Positions 1-5,027 of a stretch of 5,027 nt of DNA are shown piece after piece. The notes under the pieces were generated by a model. It saw only the letters and a program-made list of their open reading frames with translations. It did no database searches and was not told where the DNA came from. The stretch covers positions 1 through 5,027 of the forward strand of contig JANTGV010000110.1 in NCBI GenBank assembly GCA_024762745.1. Reading direction: 5' to 3'. Source of the stretch: Sulfurimonas sp. (GTDB taxonomy: Bacteria; Campylobacterota; Campylobacteria; Campylobacterales; Sulfurimonadaceae). The first letter of the stretch is position 1. Every line of letters starts with the position of its first letter. Both the position numbers and the translations under genes were made by a program.

Positions 1-730
1 TGAACTTTTAAAATTTCAAAATCATGTAAAAGATAAGGGCTTAAAGGTTCTGATGATTTTTGAGGGGCGTGATGCTGCTGGAAAAGGTGGAACTATCAAA
101 AGGATTACAGAACACCTGAATCCAAGGGGTGCAAGAGTTGTAGCTTTGGAGAAACCAAATGATAAAGAGAAGTCTCAGTGGTACTTTCAAAGATATGCTA
201 AACATCTTCCATCTGCAGGGGAGATAGTGCTTTTTGACAGGTCGTGGTATAACCGTTCTATGGTTGAACCTGTGATGGGATTTTGTTCTGAGAGACAGCA
301 TCATAAGTTTTTAAAAGATGCTCCCGAATTTGAGAAGATGATAGTAGATGAGGGCATACAGATATTTAAATTTTACTTTTCAGTATCAAAAGACGAACAG
401 GCAAAAAGGTTTAAAGCAAGAGAGACAGATCCACTTAAACAGTATAAACTCTCACCTGTAGATAAAGAGTCTCAGAGATTGTGGAACGAATATTCACTCG
501 CGAAGTTTATGATGCTCAGTGCTACACATACAGAGGCAGCTCCTTGGACAATCGTAAAGAGTGATAATAAGAAAAAAGCGAGAATTAACTGTATCAAGCA
601 TATTTTAAATTTTGTAGACTACCCAAACAAAATTAAAAAAAGTAAAATAGAGGTTGATAGCGAAGTTATTGTTTATGGACGTGATGAAGCTATCTCTATG
701 GAGAAACAGTTTAGATTTTCACAAAAATAA
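1..730 (+). CDS. ppk2: Polyphosphate kinase 2 (PPK2 family), 5'-truncated by window edge
   Basis: PPK2 enzymes are cytoplasmic P-loop kinases that move phosphate between polyphosphate and nucleotides, often making ATP or GTP from NDP plus polyP. The reading frame is open from base 2 and encodes 242 visible residues before TAA at 728-730. The visible part has a Walker A loop (GRDAAGKGG, residues 22-30), a Walker B-type FDRSWYNR (78-85) and the lid region with SPVDKESQRLW and the following YSLAKFMML (about 151-171). These are the hallmarks of a one-domain PPK2. The ATG at base 53 is internal: coding similarity continues upstream of it and the Walker loop would begin almost at the N-terminus. 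Probably a few dozen N-terminal residues lie outside the window. The basic C-terminal tail after about residue 205 looks lineage-specific. The gene converges with the desaturase. The class (I, II or III) and nucleotide preference cannot be fixed from the sequence alone; length and lid style suggest class I. Confidence 0.93.
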   Translation, partial: ELLKFQNHVKDKGLKVLMIFEGRDAAGKGGTIKRITEHLNPRGARVVALEKPNDKEKSQWYFQRYAKHLPSAGEIVLFDRSWYNRSMVEPVMGFCSERQHHKFLKDAPEFEKMIVDEGIQIFKFYFSVSKDEQAKRFKARETDPLKQYKLSPVDKESQRLWNEYSLAKFMMLSATHTEAAPWTIVKSDNKKKARINCIKHILNFVDYPNKIKKSKIEVDSEVIVYGRDEAISMEKQFRFSQK

Positions 731-735
731 TTGAG

Positions 736-759
736 ATAGAGGAGTTAAATTCCCTCTAT
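736..759. terminator. Possible bidirectional terminator hairpin between convergent genes
   Basis: ATAGAGG (736-742) pairs perfectly with CCTCTAT (753-759) around a 10-base loop. The hairpin starts six bases after the ppk2 stop codon and covers the last codons of the convergent desaturase gene. Read on the - strand it is followed by a T-rich run (ATTATTTTTG). On the + strand the tail is less T-rich (TCTTAAAAGTTT). A seven-pair stem with a 10-base loop is modest, so termination activity is an inference. Confidence 0.35.
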
Positions 760-1914
760 TCTTAAAAGTTTAGTCTTCCCAACCATTAAGTCAACAGACA
801 TTAGAATCCTTTTAAATACTGTCTCCTGTCTGTACTCTAAGTTGTGTTTTTTACATATATCTTTTACAATAGGCTGCATTTTTTGGTAAAAGCTGTGTGG
901 CATATCGGGAAAGAGGTGATGCTCAATCTGATAGTTTAAAAAACCGTGTGCAAAATCTTTTAAGTCGGAACCTGTGCAGTAGTTAACACTTCCCATAATC
1001 TGTCGTAAATAGTATTCTCCCTGCGTTTTATGAGGTGTAGAGAACTGGTAAATGTCTTCTGCAGAGTGGTTCGGGACTATTACTAAAAATGAGTGAAGGT
1101 TGGCAAAAATCTCTGCTAAAAGGATGAATCCAAAGGCTGCTAAAACAGCACTCCAGCCAAAAGGTAGGAGGAGGAGCGGTAAAAACACAAACTGAAAAAG
1201 ACCGTAGGGTAGGATGTAGTGCTTCCAAAGCTCTAACCCATTCTTTGTAAATGGAGAAAGTTGATAAGAGACGGCTCTTGGATCATTCATTCTTTTGTTT
1301 GCTTTATTGTCAAGTATTCTTAATGTGTTAGGAGCATAGTATGCCAGTTTCCATATGCTGGCAAAACCATAGACTATAGCATATTTAAAAAACATAGGCA
1401 TTTTTTTATTGTGCAGCCACTCTAAATTTTTTTCTACATTGTCAGGATCATCCAGCTCTCCTAAATGGTAGTGATGCATAATGTTGTGTTCAAAAGCCCA
1501 CGCATCAGGTTTGATCCAGTCCAACCAGTCAATCCATCTTCTCTTTCCAGAAGCGAATCCTTTTTTTGTATACCTGTAAGGAATGTTCGGTACTTTGTCG
1601 TAGGCTCCATGGAGAATAGGGTGTGTTACATTTGACCATCTTGCTACATTACCAACACCGATGAGAAATGCACCAAAAATACCACCTGCCCAGTAGATTA
1701 TAGAGGGAAGATCATAGTTGCAGTAGTTTAAAATTATGACTGCAAAGATAAGAAAAAAACCACTTAATGTTGAAGCTCTTCCCCACATTTCTAATTTCAG
1801 TAAATGTTGAAAATCTTCCTCTGTTCTCTCTCCAATAGTCAGTTTTATTGCATCAATATCTTTTGCTAATTGTTCCTGATCCACATCTCTGTAATCTGCA
1901 TACATATGTGCCAT
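745..1914 (-). CDS. Membrane fatty acid desaturase, front-end-like QxxHH type
   Basis: This 389-residue integral membrane protein belongs to the di-iron fatty acid desaturase family, which inserts double bonds into acyl chains using O2 and an electron donor. All three histidine boxes are visible: HPILH (98-102), HNIMHH (143-148) and QIEHH (329-333); H274 and H283 lie in the second membrane block. Hydrophobic segments lie at about 51-67, 73-90, 232-252 and 255-280, with a weaker one at 174-192. The third box begins with Gln instead of His, as in front-end (delta-5/delta-6) desaturases and some bacterial relatives. No cytochrome b5 domain (HPGG) is present at the N-terminus, so electrons must come from a separate carrier. 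The ATG at 1914 is chosen because TAAGG lies 6 bases upstream; a second Met three codons later is spaced less well. The gene is transcribed alone, divergent from ilvE. Regiospecificity and substrate cannot be read from the sequence. Confidence 0.92.
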   Translation of the reverse strand: MAHMYADYRDVDQEQLAKDIDAIKLTIGERTEEDFQHLLKLEMWGRASTLSGFFLIFAVIILNYCNYDLPSIIYWAGGIFGAFLIGVGNVARWSNVTHPILHGAYDKVPNIPYRYTKKGFASGKRRWIDWLDWIKPDAWAFEHNIMHHYHLGELDDPDNVEKNLEWLHNKKMPMFFKYAIVYGFASIWKLAYYAPNTLRILDNKANKRMNDPRAVSYQLSPFTKNGLELWKHYILPYGLFQFVFLPLLLLPFGWSAVLAAFGFILLAEIFANLHSFLVIVPNHSAEDIYQFSTPHKTQGEYYLRQIMGSVNYCTGSDLKDFAHGFLNYQIEHHLFPDMPHSFYQKMQPIVKDICKKHNLEYRQETVFKRILMSVDLMVGKTKLLRIEGI

Positions 1915-1920
1915 TAATAA

Positions 1921-1925
1921 CCTTA
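1921..1925 (-). promoter_or_regulatory. Ribosome binding site of desaturase
   Basis: TAAGG on the - strand lies six bases before the ATG at 1914. It supports that start over the in-frame Met codon at 1905. Confidence 0.6.
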
Positions 1926-1943
1926 TTATTATTTTAAGCTGGA

Positions 1944-1949
1944 ATTATA
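1944..1949 (-). promoter_or_regulatory. Candidate -10 box of desaturase promoter
   Basis: A perfect TATAAT reads on the - strand about 30 bases upstream of the desaturase ATG, predicting a leader of roughly 23 bases. No good TTGACA is seen at the expected -35 position. This is common in Campylobacterota, whose sigma-70 promoters often rely on the -10 box and AT-rich upstream DNA. Confidence 0.5.
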
Positions 1950-1966
1950 GATAATGTAGCCTAATA

Positions 1967-1987
1967 TATCGCTGATTCATAGCTATA
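1967..1987. repeat. Imperfect inverted repeat upstream of desaturase promoter
   Basis: TATCGCT (1967-1973) and AGCTATA (1981-1987) are inverted copies with one mismatch and a 7-base spacer. Partial symmetry extends outward. The centre (1977) lies about 40 bases upstream of the predicted desaturase transcription start, where an activator could bind. A chance origin is quite possible in such AT-rich DNA. Confidence 0.25.
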
Positions 1988-1994
1988 AATAATG

Positions 1995-2041
1995 TTTAAT
2001 TTTTCTTCTTAATATATTATAAACAGCATTTTGGATAGAAT
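1995..2041 (+). promoter_or_regulatory. Candidate promoter region of ilvE operon
   Basis: Two -10-like boxes face ilvE: TATAAA at 2018-2023, and TAGAAT at 2036-2041, which predicts a leader of about 30 bases. A T-rich run (about 1995-2010) precedes both, as is usual for sigma-70 promoters in this group. Neither has a clear TTGACA, and I cannot choose between them. Confidence 0.35.
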
Positions 2042-2067
2042 AGCAGCAATTTATAAAGTACAATATT

Positions 2068-2072
2068 GGAGA
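2068..2072 (+). promoter_or_regulatory. Ribosome binding site of ilvE
   Basis: GGAGA ends four bases before the ATG at 2077. It is the clearest Shine-Dalgarno match in the window and fixes the ilvE start. Confidence 0.7.
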
Positions 2073-2076
2073 ATTA

Positions 2077-2997
2077 ATGGACGCAGCCAAATATATTTGG
2101 ATGAATGGAGAGTTTATAGCTTGGGACGATGCTAAAGTACACGTACTCTCTCATACGATACACTATGGAAATGGTGTTATAGAGGGGACAAAAGCGTATA
2201 AAACAGAGAAGGGTTATGCTATTTTTCGCTTAAATGAGCATACTACCAGACTTAAAGAGTCTGCAAAAATGACACTTATTGATATTCCTTACTCTGTTGA
2301 AGAGATGAATCAGGCTCAGATCGACCTTATTAAAAAAAATGAGTTTAAAGGTGATAACGTATATCTTCGTCCTTTTGCGTTTTTAGGTTACGGTGTTATG
2401 GGTGTTTACCATAAAGATGCTCCGGTAGAGACAGTTATGTCTGCTTGGGAGTGGGGTGCTTATCTTGGTGAAGAGGGTCTTCAAAAAGGTATTAAACTTA
2501 AAATAGCATCCATGACTAGACCGTCTAACACTTCAAATATGGGTAAGGCTAAGGCAACAGCCAACTATTTAAACTCTCAAATGGCAAAGTTTGAAGCTAT
2601 TGATTGTGGATATGATGAGGCTCTTCTTTTAGATGATCAAGGTTATGTCGCAGAGGCTAGCGGTGCAAGTTTTTTCATGGTTGTTGATGGAAAACTAGTA
2701 ACACCACCAAGTGATAATGCACTTGTCTCTATTACTCAAAAAACAGTTATTGAGCTAGCTGAGGACATGGGCATTGAGGTTGAGCGTCGTCGTATATCTC
2801 GTGAAGAGGTTTATATTGCAGAAGAAGCATTTTTAACAGGTACTGCTGCAGAGATTACACCTGTACGTATCGTAGATGCTAGAGAAATTGGTTGTGGTTC
2901 ACGCGGAAAAATCACTGAAAAACTTCAAACTACTTACTTTGATGTAGTTTTTGGACGTAACAAGCAGTACGAACACTACTTAACTTATATCGACTAA
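2077..2997 (+). CDS. ilvE: Branched-chain amino acid aminotransferase
   Basis: IlvE is a cytoplasmic fold-type IV PLP enzyme that catalyses the last, reversible transamination giving leucine, isoleucine and valine, with glutamate as amino donor. The 306-residue product has the usual family length (E. coli IlvE is about 309). Visible landmarks are the N-terminal WMNGEFIAWDDAKVHVLSH stretch, HYGNGVIEGTKAY (29-41), the PLP lysine K159 in GKAKATANYLNS, E193 in GYVAEASGASFF, and the cofactor-phosphate motif TGTAAEITPV (254-263). The segment after E193 reads SGASFF, where E. coli and many homologues have GENLF; this is a substitution near the cofactor, not a break in the frame. The start is set by GGAGA just upstream. 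It is the first gene of the predicted four-gene unit, with no terminator-like hairpin seen between it and the SPFH gene. D-amino acid aminotransferase and ADC lyase belong to the same fold, but the length and motifs favour IlvE. Confidence 0.95.
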   Translation: MDAAKYIWMNGEFIAWDDAKVHVLSHTIHYGNGVIEGTKAYKTEKGYAIFRLNEHTTRLKESAKMTLIDIPYSVEEMNQAQIDLIKKNEFKGDNVYLRPFAFLGYGVMGVYHKDAPVETVMSAWEWGAYLGEEGLQKGIKLKIASMTRPSNTSNMGKAKATANYLNSQMAKFEAIDCGYDEALLLDDQGYVAEASGASFFMVVDGKLVTPPSDNALVSITQKTVIELAEDMGIEVERRRISREEVYIAEEAFLTGTAAEITPVRIVDAREIGCGSRGKITEKLQTTYFDVVFGRNKQYEHYLTYID

Positions 2998-3025
2998 AAA
3001 ATTAAAACAGGAAACAAAAATTATG

Positions 3026-3030
3026 AAGGA
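3026..3030 (+). promoter_or_regulatory. Ribosome binding site for the downstream start of the SPFH gene
   Basis: AAGGA lies 10 bases before the ATG at 3041. An AGGA at 3009-3012 lies the same distance before the upstream in-frame ATG at 3023, so Shine-Dalgarno spacing alone does not decide the start. Confidence 0.45.
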
Positions 3031-3040
3031 TAACTTACTA

Positions 3041-4141
3041 ATGGCATCAGATATGAATGATTACTTTAACAAAAAAAAGAGTGAAGGCGGCGGATTTAAT
3101 AAAAAATCTTCTGGTGGATCAGGCGGTGGTAATGGTGGAGGGCCAAAAGGTCCAGAACTACCAAAATTAGATTTAAACTTTGGTGGTGGAAAAGCCGGTA
3201 TAGTTTATTTTCTTATTGCAGTTGTAATTCTTCTTGTTTTAGCAAAGCCTTTTACGATCATAGAAGAGGGACAACGTGGTATTTTAAGTACAAACGGTAA
3301 GTATCAAGATCAAGCACTTTTACCGGGTTTACATTTTATTATTCCTGTAATTCAGAAAGTATATGTGGTTGATACAAAAGTACGTATTATTAACTATGCG
3401 GCTCGCATTGAAGCAAATGTTGGAAACGCAGGTATTGGTTCAAAACCAGCTATTACAGTTCTTGACAAACGCGGTCTTCCTGTTTCCATTGAGCTTACGG
3501 TTCAGTACAGACTTAATTCACAGTTTGCAGCACAGACTATTTCTAACTGGGGTTTTTCCTGGGAAGATAAAATCATCAACCCAGTTGTTCGTGATGTGGT
3601 TCGTAATGTTGTTGGTAAGTATGATGCAGAATCACTTCCACAACTAAGAAATAAAATCGCAGCAGAGATAGATAAAGCTGTACGTGAAAATGTAGCAGGA
3701 CTTAAAAATTCTCCAGCAGATTTACAGTCTGTTCAGTTACGTGAGATTGGACTTCCTCAAAAAGTAAAAGATCAAATTGAGCGTGTTCAAGTTGCTAAAC
3801 AAGAAGTACAACGTGCAGAACAAGAGGTTGAACGTGCAAAACAAGAGGCATTCAAACGTGCTGAAGAGGCTCGTGGTGTTGCTGAAAAAGCTAGAATCGA
3901 AGCACAGGGTGTGGCTGATGCTGTAACAATTGAAGCAGAAGCAAAAGCAAAAGCGAATATATTGATTTCAAAATCATTAACTAACAAACTTTTACAGTTG
4001 GAGCAGATTCAAATTCAGGGTAAATTTAATGAGGCTCTTCGTGAAAATAAAGATGCTAAAATATTCTTAACACCTGGTGGTTCAACTCCAAACATTTGGG
4101 TTGATACAAAAGATATTCAAAAAAGAACTACGGCTAACTAG
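3041..4141 (+). CDS. SPFH/Band 7 (prohibitin/HflC-like) membrane protein
   Basis: SPFH proteins form large membrane-anchored ring assemblies that scaffold membrane domains or regulate proteases such as FtsH; the role of this one is unknown. Counting from the ATG at 3041 (366 residues): an N-terminal MASDMNDYFNKKK, a Gly/Ser/Lys-rich linker (about 15-52), one transmembrane helix (about 54-71), the SPFH domain starting at FTIIEEGQRGIL and running to about 235, then a charged Ala/Glu/Gln-rich coiled coil (about 245-310) and a C-terminal part ending near IFLTPGGSTPNIWVD. The layout resembles prohibitin and HflC. I chose 3041 because MxxDxNDYF is, from memory, the conserved N-terminus of Campylobacterota homologues; the ATG at 3023 would add six residues (MKDNLL). 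The gene begins 43 bases after ilvE and ends two bases before hisIE, which indicates co-transcription. No FtsH or HflK gene is next to it. Confidence 0.88.
   Translation: MASDMNDYFNKKKSEGGGFNKKSSGGSGGGNGGGPKGPELPKLDLNFGGGKAGIVYFLIAVVILLVLAKPFTIIEEGQRGILSTNGKYQDQALLPGLHFIIPVIQKVYVVDTKVRIINYAARIEANVGNAGIGSKPAITVLDKRGLPVSIELTVQYRLNSQFAAQTISNWGFSWEDKIINPVVRDVVRNVVGKYDAESLPQLRNKIAAEIDKAVRENVAGLKNSPADLQSVQLREIGLPQKVKDQIERVQVAKQEVQRAEQEVERAKQEAFKRAEEARGVAEKARIEAQGVADAVTIEAEAKAKANILISKSLTNKLLQLEQIQIQGKFNEALRENKDAKIFLTPGGSTPNIWVDTKDIQKRTTAN
3797..3862 (+). repeat. 21-base tandem repeats encoding coiled-coil heptads
   Basis: Two 21-base units (3797-3817 and 3818-3838) encode KQEVQRA and EQEVERA. A third, 24-base unit (3839-3862) encodes KQEAFKRA. 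Codons as well as residues are shared between copies (ACAAGA, then ACGTGC or ACGTGCT), suggesting local duplication within the coiled coil of the SPFH protein. The extra codon in the third unit shifts the heptad register. Confidence 0.7.
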
Positions 4142-4143
4142 TA

Positions 4144-4824
4144 ATGACAGAAGCCATAGATAGAGTAGACTGGGAGAAGTCAGAACTTCTTCCAGTAATA
4201 GTTCAAGATGTTACTAACAGTGAAGTTCTGATGATGGCTTATATGAACAGAGAAGCACTTGAACTTTCACTCTCTACAAAAGTAGCTCACTATTTTTCAC
4301 GTTCAAAACAGCGTATTTGGAAAAAGGGTGAGAGTAGTGGACATATTCAAACCATTCACTCGTTTAATATTGACTGTGATAATGACACACTTCTAATTAA
4401 AGTTACCCAAGAGGGTGTAGCTTGTCATACTGGTCGTCGCTCATGCTTTTTTACCGAACTTGAATCGGGTGAGGTGAATTCTCATGTTGAGGTAAATTCT
4501 GAAGCGATGTATGGAGTAATAGACACACTTTATCATACGATTCAGGAGCGTAAAAACGCAGACCCTGAAACCTCATGGACGGCGAAACTTTTAAGTAAGG
4601 GTGATAATACTATACTTAAGAAGGTTGTAGAAGAAGCCGGTGAGTTCAGTTTTGCATATAAAGATAACGATGAAGCAGAGATGGTTTATGAAGCTGCTGA
4701 TTTAACGTATCATATGCTTGTTGCCTTGGCAGCTAAAAATATCTCTCCAGACAGGATTAAGCAAGAGTTAGCTCGTAGATTTGATATGAGTGGAATAGCT
4801 GAGAAAAATTCAAGAGAGAGTTAA
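4144..4824 (+). CDS. hisIE: Bifunctional phosphoribosyl-AMP cyclohydrolase / phosphoribosyl-ATP pyrophosphatase
   Basis: HisIE is a cytoplasmic enzyme for steps 2 and 3 of histidine synthesis: pyrophosphohydrolysis of PR-ATP to PR-AMP (HisE) and opening of the adenine ring (HisI). The 226-residue product has the cyclohydrolase first (about 1-110): WKKGESSGH (59-67), Mg-binding aspartates D77, D79 and D81 in DCDNDTLL, and the Zn cysteines C78, C94 and C101 in CHTGRRSC. The HisE part follows (about 121-226), an alpha-helical MazG-like domain with KKVVEEAGEF (159-168) and VYEAADLTYH (181-190) supplying the acidic metal ligands. Both active sites look complete. The ATG sits two bases after the SPFH stop codon with no strong Shine-Dalgarno, so translation probably depends on coupling to the upstream gene. 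The stop overlaps the next start in TAATG. No other his gene is present in the window. Confidence 0.95.
   Translation: MTEAIDRVDWEKSELLPVIVQDVTNSEVLMMAYMNREALELSLSTKVAHYFSRSKQRIWKKGESSGHIQTIHSFNIDCDNDTLLIKVTQEGVACHTGRRSCFFTELESGEVNSHVEVNSEAMYGVIDTLYHTIQERKNADPETSWTAKLLSKGDNTILKKVVEEAGEFSFAYKDNDEAEMVYEAADLTYHMLVALAAKNISPDRIKQELARRFDMSGIAEKNSRES
4813..4820 (+). promoter_or_regulatory. Ribosome binding site of the 3'-terminal membrane protein gene
   Basis: The purine run AGAGAGAG within the last codons of hisIE lies three bases before the ATG at 4824. It supports that start together with the overlapping TAATG junction. Confidence 0.4.
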
Positions 4825-5027
4825 TGTCTTTTAAAGAGAAAGTCACTACATTTGTAAATGAGTTAATCATTTATGATTATATTCTATTTGGAACTGTATT
4901 CTTCCTCTTTATTCTCTTCATAATTTTAGCAATCATATTAAGAAAAAAAACTGCTTTAGCCTTGATTTTAATACTTCTCTCCTTTACTATATTAATTCTT
5001 GGACCAACTTTTGGTTATATTACGATG
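4824..5027 (+). CDS. Small membrane protein, possibly DUF2393 family; cut by window end
   Basis: The frame starts at an ATG that shares its A with the hisIE stop codon (TAATG) and stays open to the window end, giving 68 residues. After a short polar N-terminus (MSFKEKVTTFVNELIIYDY) come two strongly hydrophobic segments, about residues 19-41 and 46-68, separated by RKKT. The positive loop between two helices suggests a hairpin with the loop on the cytoplasmic side and the N-terminus outside, although the signal is weak. From memory, small two-helix proteins annotated DUF2393 follow this gene cluster in Campylobacterota; I cannot confirm the match, and the C-terminal domain that would decide it lies outside the window. 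Function is unknown. Position and overlap imply co-translation with hisIE. Confidence 0.75.
   Translation, partial: MSFKEKVTTFVNELIIYDYILFGTVFFLFILFIILAIILRKKTALALILILLSFTILILGPTFGYITM

Noticed and set aside
53..55. ATG as the ppk2 start
   Set aside because: The frame is open to the window edge and the upstream residues (ELLKFQNHVKDKGLKVL) read like PPK2 sequence leading into the Walker A strand, so the gene begins outside the window.
41..304. Open frame on the - strand opposite ppk2
   Set aside because: It lies wholly inside a well-recognised gene, has no recognisable family features, and no promoter or ribosome site was seen for it.
1028..1228. Short - strand open frame within the desaturase gene
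   Set aside because: It overlaps the desaturase in another frame on the same strand and its Pro/Ser/Phe-rich product looks like out-of-frame translation.
1979..1986. Perfect palindrome ATAGCTAT as an operator
   Set aside because: An eight-base AT-rich palindrome is expected by chance; only the wider inverted repeat is kept, at low confidence.
2998..3040. Terminator or separate promoter between ilvE and the SPFH gene
   Set aside because: The gap is A-rich with no inverted repeat and no convincing -10 box, so read-through is more likely.
3080..3195. Gly-rich, low-complexity stretch as a possible frameshift or assembly error
   Set aside because: The frame continues cleanly into a transmembrane helix and SPFH domain, and a flexible Gly-rich linker before the membrane helix is plausible.
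3363..3647. Second + strand frame inside the SPFH gene
   Set aside because: It is fully contained in the SPFH domain coding region and has no plausible start signal or family resemblance.
3787..3987. - strand open frame opposite the coiled coil
   Set aside because: Its Ala/Ser-rich product is the mirror of repeated Glu, Ala, Gln and Lys codons on the + strand, a common artefact of coiled-coil genes.

Overview
The window is AT-rich with short intergenic gaps. Its gene content and order (ilvE, an SPFH/Band 7 membrane protein, fused hisIE, then a small two-helix membrane protein) resemble my recollection of free-living Campylobacterota such as Sulfurimonas and relatives. That assignment is an inference from protein style and gene order; no marker gene here settles the taxonomy.

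Left part: the first 730 bases hold the 3' portion of a polyphosphate kinase 2 (PPK2) gene on the + strand, cut by the window edge. It converges with a membrane fatty acid desaturase on the - strand (745-1914). The 14-base gap and the last codons of the desaturase form a short hairpin that may terminate transcription. The 162-base stretch 1915-2076 is a divergent control region, with a perfect TATAAT -10 box for the desaturase and weaker promoter candidates for ilvE.

Right part: four + strand genes from 2077 to the right edge are packed like one operon. They are ilvE (branched-chain aminotransferase), an SPFH/prohibitin-like membrane protein with a Gly-rich N-terminus and long coiled coil, hisIE (steps 2 and 3 of histidine synthesis) and the start of a small two-helix membrane protein. 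The gaps are 43 bases (25 from the alternative upstream start), 2 bases, and a one-base TAATG overlap. Two amino-acid biosynthesis genes are therefore interleaved with two membrane proteins of unclear role.

All main genes are intact apart from the two cut by the window edges. I see no mobile element, CRISPR array, tRNA, rRNA or prophage signal. The window is mostly ordinary core-genome sequence and I found no convincing new system. The points most worth checking are the interleaved operon, the start codon of the SPFH gene, the front-end-like desaturase without a cytochrome b5 domain, and the inverted repeat upstream of the desaturase.
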